Part shown: piece by piece, positions 58,809 to 64,000 of the stretch
Layout of the letters: each line of letters begins with the position of its first letter
Position numbering within the stretch: position 1 is the stretch's first letter
NCBI RefSeq assembly: GCF_003576645.1
Contig: NC_044922.1
Location: forward strand, 16,183,149 to 16,247,148
Length of the DNA: 64,000 bases
Source: Ipomoea triloba
Taxonomy: Eukaryota > Streptophyta > Magnoliopsida > Solanales > Convolvulaceae
Direction: 5' to 3'
The notes under the pieces: generated by a model
The model's database searches: none
Told to the model about the DNA's origin: nothing
The model's input: only the letters and a program-made list of their open reading frames with translations
Translations under genes and position numbers: made by a program

Positions 58809-59767
58809 GACGGTTTTTACTGACTTTTTTTTTTAATACTACTGACTCTGTTACAATGTAACTTAGTGCCACTAGACCGCAAGGTTTTTGCTGGAGTTTA
58901 CGTGCTAATCAGCTCAATTGCATCAATTTGACAGAGCCAGTTTAATGTCAACTAGGACGACTCTATATGTCACTAGACCACAAAATCATTGGCTTAATCC
59001 CAAAAATACAATCTAACTAATACAACAATTTGTAAATGTTAGTAAGTGAACCACTAATCTAATTATAATATCCAGTAACAATTTCCCTTAATAATAAAGA
59101 GCTATAAACCAAGCTTTTCCCCAACAAAAAACACAACCTACCTAGCTAGCTTAGCTTCTTCCTTTTCTCAATCCCCCTTATCTATCTGGCCAGTTCCTGC
59201 ATGCAAGATAGGAATATTCACATGCAGCTGTATTATTAGCATTTTAATTAATTATATATATGACAAAAACAGAATGTTCCTCACTTCCTCCCAATTCAAA
59301 CTCTTTCTCTAATCATCATTTGATCTCTTGAGTTCCATCCAAGAAACCTTAAAGTGATGTTCTAAAACTAACCTAATTTTAAGTGATGACGAGAAAAACA
59401 CACAATCACTATCCAATATCATGATATTGCACTAAATAAATCCTATATTGTACTTGATCATAGTCGATAAAAGACCACAAAGAAGCAATTCAGCTTAGTT
59501 GATGATAGTTAACTACCTCAAACCATATATCGTTGGAGTCAACTTAGAACCTTATCCAGTCAACAGTCCGATCAATTTAGCTGAGATTAAAAATAACAGA
59601 ATTTAACCTATACATACAACTCCCTGACAACCTTTATTCTTTTCTTGCTAAAAAGGGCATAATAACCACACACTATACGTTCCCTTTCTGCTATATCTCT
59701 ATAAAACCAAGAAGCTAGGATTAAACTTGAACCACCACCCCAGAGCCACCGCCGTCCGGCCACAGCA
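58809..59767. other. SINE fragments and upstream region of the NHL gene
   Basis: 58820-58990 holds reverse-oriented fragments of SINE family A (minus-strand CCTTGCGGTCTAGTGGCAC core GGTCTAGTGGCAC). From about 59100 the sequence is unique and probably promoter. Confidence 0.55.
59699..59708 (+). promoter_or_regulatory. Putative TATA box of the NHL gene
   Basis: CTATAAAACC lies about 65 bases upstream of the start codon at 59768. Sequence and spacing suit a TATA box with a short leader. Confidence 0.55.
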
Positions 59768-60361
59768 ATGGCGCCTCCGACCACCCCCACCCCCCGACGG
59801 CCCTTCAGCCCACTGAGATGCATCGGAATAATCCTCCTAACCACCATCATCATCGTGGGCCTAGTCATCCTCATCCTATGGCTAGCAGTCCGCCCTCACC
59901 GCCCCATTTACTTCGTCGAAAACGGCGCCGTCCACAACTTCAACCTAACCACCGACAACCGCCTCACCGCCGACTTCAACTTCACCCTCAAAGCCTACAA
60001 CCCCAACAAGCGCATCTCCATCTCCTACGCGCGCGTGGAGGCGCAGCTCTACTTCGGCAACGAGCAGATCGCGTTCGCCACGTGGCCCGCCGCCTTCAAC
60101 CAGGCGGTGAGGAACGTCACGTACCTCCCCCTGTTCCTTCCGGCCAAAAACGTCACGCTTTACGGCGACACCACTAGGGACTTCAAGAACGAGCGGTCCG
60201 CCGGAAAAGTGGACTTGGTGATCAAGATTAACGCGCGGGTGAGATTCAAGATGGGGTCGTGGCGATCAAGGTATCGCACGCTTAGGGTTATATGCACCCC
60301 TACCGATTACTACTATTCTTCCAAGGGTTTTAAGGAGACTAAGTGTGACACCGACTTATAA
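59768..60361 (+). CDS. NDR1/HIN1-like (NHL) LEA_2 membrane protein
   Basis: Single exon, 197 residues, GC-rich compared with its surroundings. A short Pro-rich cytosolic start is followed by one membrane segment (residues about 18-41, IILLTTIIIVGLVILILWLA). The extracytoplasmic LEA_2 domain follows, with YNPNKR at 77-82 and LYFGNEQIA near 94-102, and several NxT/S sites. This is the standard NHL layout; members sit at the plasma membrane and some act in pathogen or osmotic responses. The role here is inferred only from family. The context around the ATG (CAGCAATGGCG) and the preceding TATA-like motif support the start. It looks intact. Confidence 0.93.
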   Translation: MAPPTTPTPRRPFSPLRCIGIILLTTIIIVGLVILILWLAVRPHRPIYFVENGAVHNFNLTTDNRLTADFNFTLKAYNPNKRISISYARVEAQLYFGNEQIAFATWPAAFNQAVRNVTYLPLFLPAKNVTLYGDTTRDFKNERSAGKVDLVIKINARVRFKMGSWRSRYRTLRVICTPTDYYYSSKGFKETKCDTDL

Positions 60362-61250
60362 TATATTATTATGGGTTTTAAGTGTTTATTTATTTATGAT
60401 TTTTTAAAATATTGTTTTAACGTAACCCGGTTTGCCTTTGGTGAGCTTGTGTATTTAAGTTTTATTTAATTTGTTATTACGGAGTATTATTTTTGGTTTG
60501 GATTGTCAATTGTAATTTATGTTGCAAAAATATTACTTGGACACTGAAAATCTACTCTCAACTTTTACTCCACTAATGAATTGTTTAGTTGGATGTAGTT
60601 GTAATTCAATTATAACACAATTTTTTGGCTATCCAAATTATAGTGTTTGGTTAGAGGGAATTGTAATTCTACCCATTTGTGGAATTGGAATTCTTGGACC
60701 CCCATAAGAATTGTAATTCGGGGTAGGGTGGGAAGGAAAAAACTAAGGAAATGACCCTTTTGCCCTTGATGCTGATTATTACTATTACACAATGGTATTT
60801 TTGTTTTTATATCACTTTTTTCCATCCAATTTTCAATAATTCTATTCATCCTTACCAAACAATGTAATTTGAATTTCTACTTTATTTCCCTTATTCTTTT
60901 CCCACATAATTATAAATCATTTCCCCCTAATTCATTCCTACCAACCAAACATCGTATAAGTGTTCAAATTTTATTGGAAGAATAAAAAAGAATGCATAAA
61001 AATCATGACCCCTATTATATTAAGCAATTAAAGAATACCACATTATATGAAGTAGAAAATGGAAGTATAAAATAAGAGTAAATGTACAATTACTATTTAT
61101 GTTGTATGCTATTGGAATTTTGATTCAATAATAATTATATAAAAACATTTTTTTAATGAACTGAATGGGCCCTTATAAATCCAAAATGTAGACAGATATG
61201 GGGTTTTCTGTAATATTGTTGCTAATTGGCCCAAATAGGCCCAAGACCAG
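60362..61250. other. 3' flank of NHL and MITE-like DNA
   Basis: 60590-60960 contains GGAATTGTAATTCT and GAATTGTAATTCG phrases and their reverse forms with AACCAAACA-type ends, suggesting a decayed MITE. No gene is supported. Confidence 0.45.
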
Positions 61251-61254
61251 TTGT

Positions 61255-61720
61255 TCTAAGGTGGACCATGCTCCACATAGCGTTGTATGGACGTACGTTT
61301 TTTTAATCGTTACCGCGAACCAATGGTATATTATGTTATAAATATGTATATTGTCAAATGAATCTGTATTAGAATTAAAGTGATATATTATTGTTTCTAT
61401 AACGAAATTAATATGTGTGAAAAATGAAACTAAAAAACAGAGTCAATGCAATAACGTATATTGTCAAATGAAACTGAAGTATAATTAAAATGATACTTCA
61501 GTCTTAATATAGTGAAACTAGTGAGTGTAAAAATGAAACTAAAAAATAGAGCTCATGCAATAATGTGTACTGTCAAATGAATCTAAAGTGTAATTAAAAT
61601 GATACTTCAATGTTAATATAATGAAACTAGTGTGCATGAAAAATTAAACAAAATAAACATAGCACATATAATAACGTATATTGTTGAATGAAACTGAAGT
61701 GTAATTAAAATAATACGACT
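61255..61720. mobile_element. Element with internal 109-bp tandem repeat
   Basis: ACCAGTTGTT and GTGGACCATGCTCCAC lie at the left end (61250-61280). They are followed by four tandem units of about 109 bp (from about 61347), each with TATATTGTCAAATGAA, GTAATTAAAATGATA and ATGAAACTAAAAAA motifs. The right end is unclear. The left-end motif matches those of 12350 and 31484. Confidence 0.65.
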
Positions 61721-61824
61721 CAACTATATAACTTGAATTAATCTTATTTGGATTTGTATATTAGAGAAAATTCATATTACTTGAACAAAACGTTCCTAAG
61801 AGTTAATTTCAAATTTCAATTCAC

Positions 61825-62310
61825 TTTTAGAGTGTGTTTAGAAACTCAGAAAATGATTTTTAGAAATTATTTTTCGAATTTTCAATGTTTGGATGCACTT
61901 GAAAAATTCAGTCAATAGAAAATATTTTTCGTTGACTATGAAAAATCATCCCATTTTGGTGAAAAATGACTTCCACCAAATTTTGGCGGAAGTCATTTTC
62001 TGGACCAAGCTACGCCGACGAATAATGAACGGCGGCTTCCAGTACTCGTTTTCGGTGCAAACCAGTCCACCGGAAATTATTGTTTGTTTGTTTGTATTTT
62101 TTAATAAATAATATTATTATAAATATTTTTATATTTTAAATAAAATAATTAAAATGTTTAATTATACCATTCTACTCATTTTTCAGGAAATAAATGAAAC
62201 GCATCAATACAGTTTTTCAAAATGCAATCAAACACTAGCTAGAAAGAAAAATGTTTTCTAAAAAAATGATTCATTTTTCAGAAGTCATTTTACTGCTTTC
62301 CAAAGTCATA
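61825..62310. mobile_element. MITE of the GAAAATGATTTTT family
   Basis: Left GTTTAGAAACTCAGAAAATG and right AAATGATTCATTTTTCAGAAGTC / CTTTCCAAAG-type sequence (core TTTTTCAGAAGTCATTTT) are roughly inverted. Similar to the elements near 23449 and 24328. Confidence 0.5.
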
Positions 62311-63049
62311 AATAGACATGGATATATTTAAAATAATGCCGATTGAGTCACTATCATCCCTTAGTAATGTCCACCAATGTGGCGATGTGAGGTCTCAAGT
62401 GATATATTTTATTAAATGGTCACACATTTGTTTCACATGTTCTAGATTCTCATGTCATGCCTCGACTAAAAATACGTGAATTCCTAGTATTTTTCCTATC
62501 ACTGTCTAAATTTGCATTGATATTTTGGATGGATGAAATGTTTCAATCACCGTTTAAGAAAATTTTCATCCACCATGTGATCGTATAAGTATTAAATAAG
62601 TCATTAAATTTGTAATTTTTATATAATTAGACCATTGAATTTCACATATGTACAATTGAAGTATTGAACAAACAAATTATGTGTAATTAAGATATTTTTT
62701 TACCTTTTCAGTGTAAACATTTCAACATTTCCTCCCAACTAACACGATAAAGGAGAGGGCAACTCTTAATGCATACTATATAAGCAATGTGAATGGGTTC
62801 TATAACGAAGAATCAAAATATTTCAGTTGCACATATTTTGTTTGTTTAATAATTTAATAATTAGTGGTCTAATTATAAACAAACAGTAATTTTAATAGTC
62901 TATTTGACACTTTTTTTTTTCAAAACTTTTAGGCCAATAGTCTGTAATGCCATTTCTGTTCAGTTGGAGAAGTTTTTAAATTAAAGACGTAACTTTTGAT
63001 AGACAATTATTTTATATATACAAAATCACTTGTTTTTTAAATAACAAGA
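62311..63049. other. AT-rich intergenic DNA
   Basis: 62560-62920 shows loosely inverted phrases (TTATTAAATT / ACCACTAATTATTAAA) typical of a decayed MITE. No gene is supported. Confidence 0.4.
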
Positions 63050-63175
63050 TTGAGGAAAACAAATAAATAAAATTAAGAAGAAAGAAAGAGAAGAAAAAGA
63101 AAAAAGAGATAAAGAGAGAGTGAGATCAGGGAGAGATAAAGAAGATGAAGAGGAGGAGAAAGAAGAAAGAAAACA
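63050..63175 (+). repeat. Polypurine (GA-rich) tract
   Basis: About 120 bases almost entirely A and G, with AAGAAGAAAGAAAGAG and GAAGATGAAGAGGAGGAG patches. Simple sequence; not coding. Confidence 0.8.
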
Positions 63176-64000
63176 TGGATGCCACTTTTGTTTGTTTGTT
63201 TTTTTTTTTAAATAATAATATTAACTTTTGTCAATAATACTAATACTTTGATTATCAGAAAATTTTCGGCAACTATGATATTTATTTTTAAAATTAACTA
63301 GTACTTTTACCCTTGCGTTGCATAGAATGGATTTATTATAATATTTTAAGAATATTTGGATTGATATACAATTATATAAATTATAATATCGAATATTATA
63401 TAGTACAATTGATGAAATTGGTTGGATCGATTATGTTTTCTAATGTTTTTCCTTACTTGAATTAGAGCAAATAATTGTCCAATTACCCGTGTGATGCACG
63501 GATAAATTTTTTATTATATATTTAGATAGTAAAATTAAAGATGAAATTATAAAAAAAAAATCTAATATTGAACGCGTACATTTATTTGACTATAAGATTA
63601 GTGCAAAAGTATTACTCAATTAATTGAATAATATATGACTTGTTGTCTACAATTATCTTTAAAAGATCAATATGTAATGTGACTTATGTAATTATATTAT
63701 TACTAAAATAAATATGCTAAAATTGAGAAATAATTTAATTTAATTTTAATTATCATAAAAATAAATCCAACGACCAATATTTAGGTTAATTACCATAATA
63801 ATTATTAAGCAATTGCACAAATATATGTGTAATTATTCTTTTATACCTTAAGTGTATTTATTTTCACCATATCATATTTAGTTTTTTCTTCCTCCTCCAT
63901 ATATGAATGAATTAATTGTAATTATTATAAAAAAATCCAACAACACATGTTTAATTGTAATTATACTAATATTTGTGTAATTATTAACTTAATTAGCATA
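63176..64000. other. AT-rich intergenic DNA to the window end
   Basis: No gene, RNA or clear repeat is supported. Confidence 0.5.

Overview
This is a plant nuclear window: AT-rich, genes with GT-AG introns, and many plant transposon families. The gene set (FIT-type bHLH, TIP1 aquaporin, plastid Cu/Zn-SOD with a miR398 site, C1-2i zinc finger, pheophorbide a oxygenase, CKS1, NHL protein) is that of a eudicot. My unproven guess is an asterid, perhaps Convolvulaceae; nothing here fixes the genus. Two assembly gaps lie at 10187-10652 and 53113-54005.

Layout. 1-5.3 kb: repeats, with a decayed internally deleted Copia element (1538-3747) and a fold-back element sitting in a (TA)n tract (4435-4834). 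6588-8621 (+): FIT-like iron-deficiency bHLH gene of four exons, followed by a diverged direct duplication of its 3' end. 10.7-17.3 kb: a hAT-type element, a minisatellite-bearing element, SINEs and MITEs. 17367-18505 (-): tonoplast aquaporin TIP1, two exons. 18.8-35 kb: mostly transposon-derived. It includes a Mutator-type Pack-MULE (26635-28216) carrying exons of an EDM2-like PHD-finger gene, and several MITE families. 35214-37341 (+): plastid Cu/Zn-SOD, eight exons. 38215-39069 (+): two-finger C2H2 repressor with an EAR motif. 39528-43889 (-): pheophorbide a oxygenase (PAO), seven exons, tail-to-tail with the zinc finger. 46532-47678 (-): CKS1, three exons. 48-59 kb: a MULE with perfect 9-bp target duplications, a large decayed LINE, a hAT element and a Harbinger-type element placed side by side. 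59768-60361 (+): single-exon NHL/LEA_2 membrane protein. 60.4-64 kb: AT-rich, with another minisatellite element.

The genes are ordinary single plant genes and do not form an operon or an obvious biosynthetic cluster. SOD, the zinc-finger repressor and PAO are adjacent and all linked by family to stress or senescence, but co-regulation is only a guess. The most unusual content is in the mobile DNA: the EDM2 Pack-MULE, a set of at least four elements that share a GTGGACC-type terminal motif but carry different internal tandem repeats, and a gap in the LINE that looks like an assembly artefact. I found no convincing new multi-gene system.
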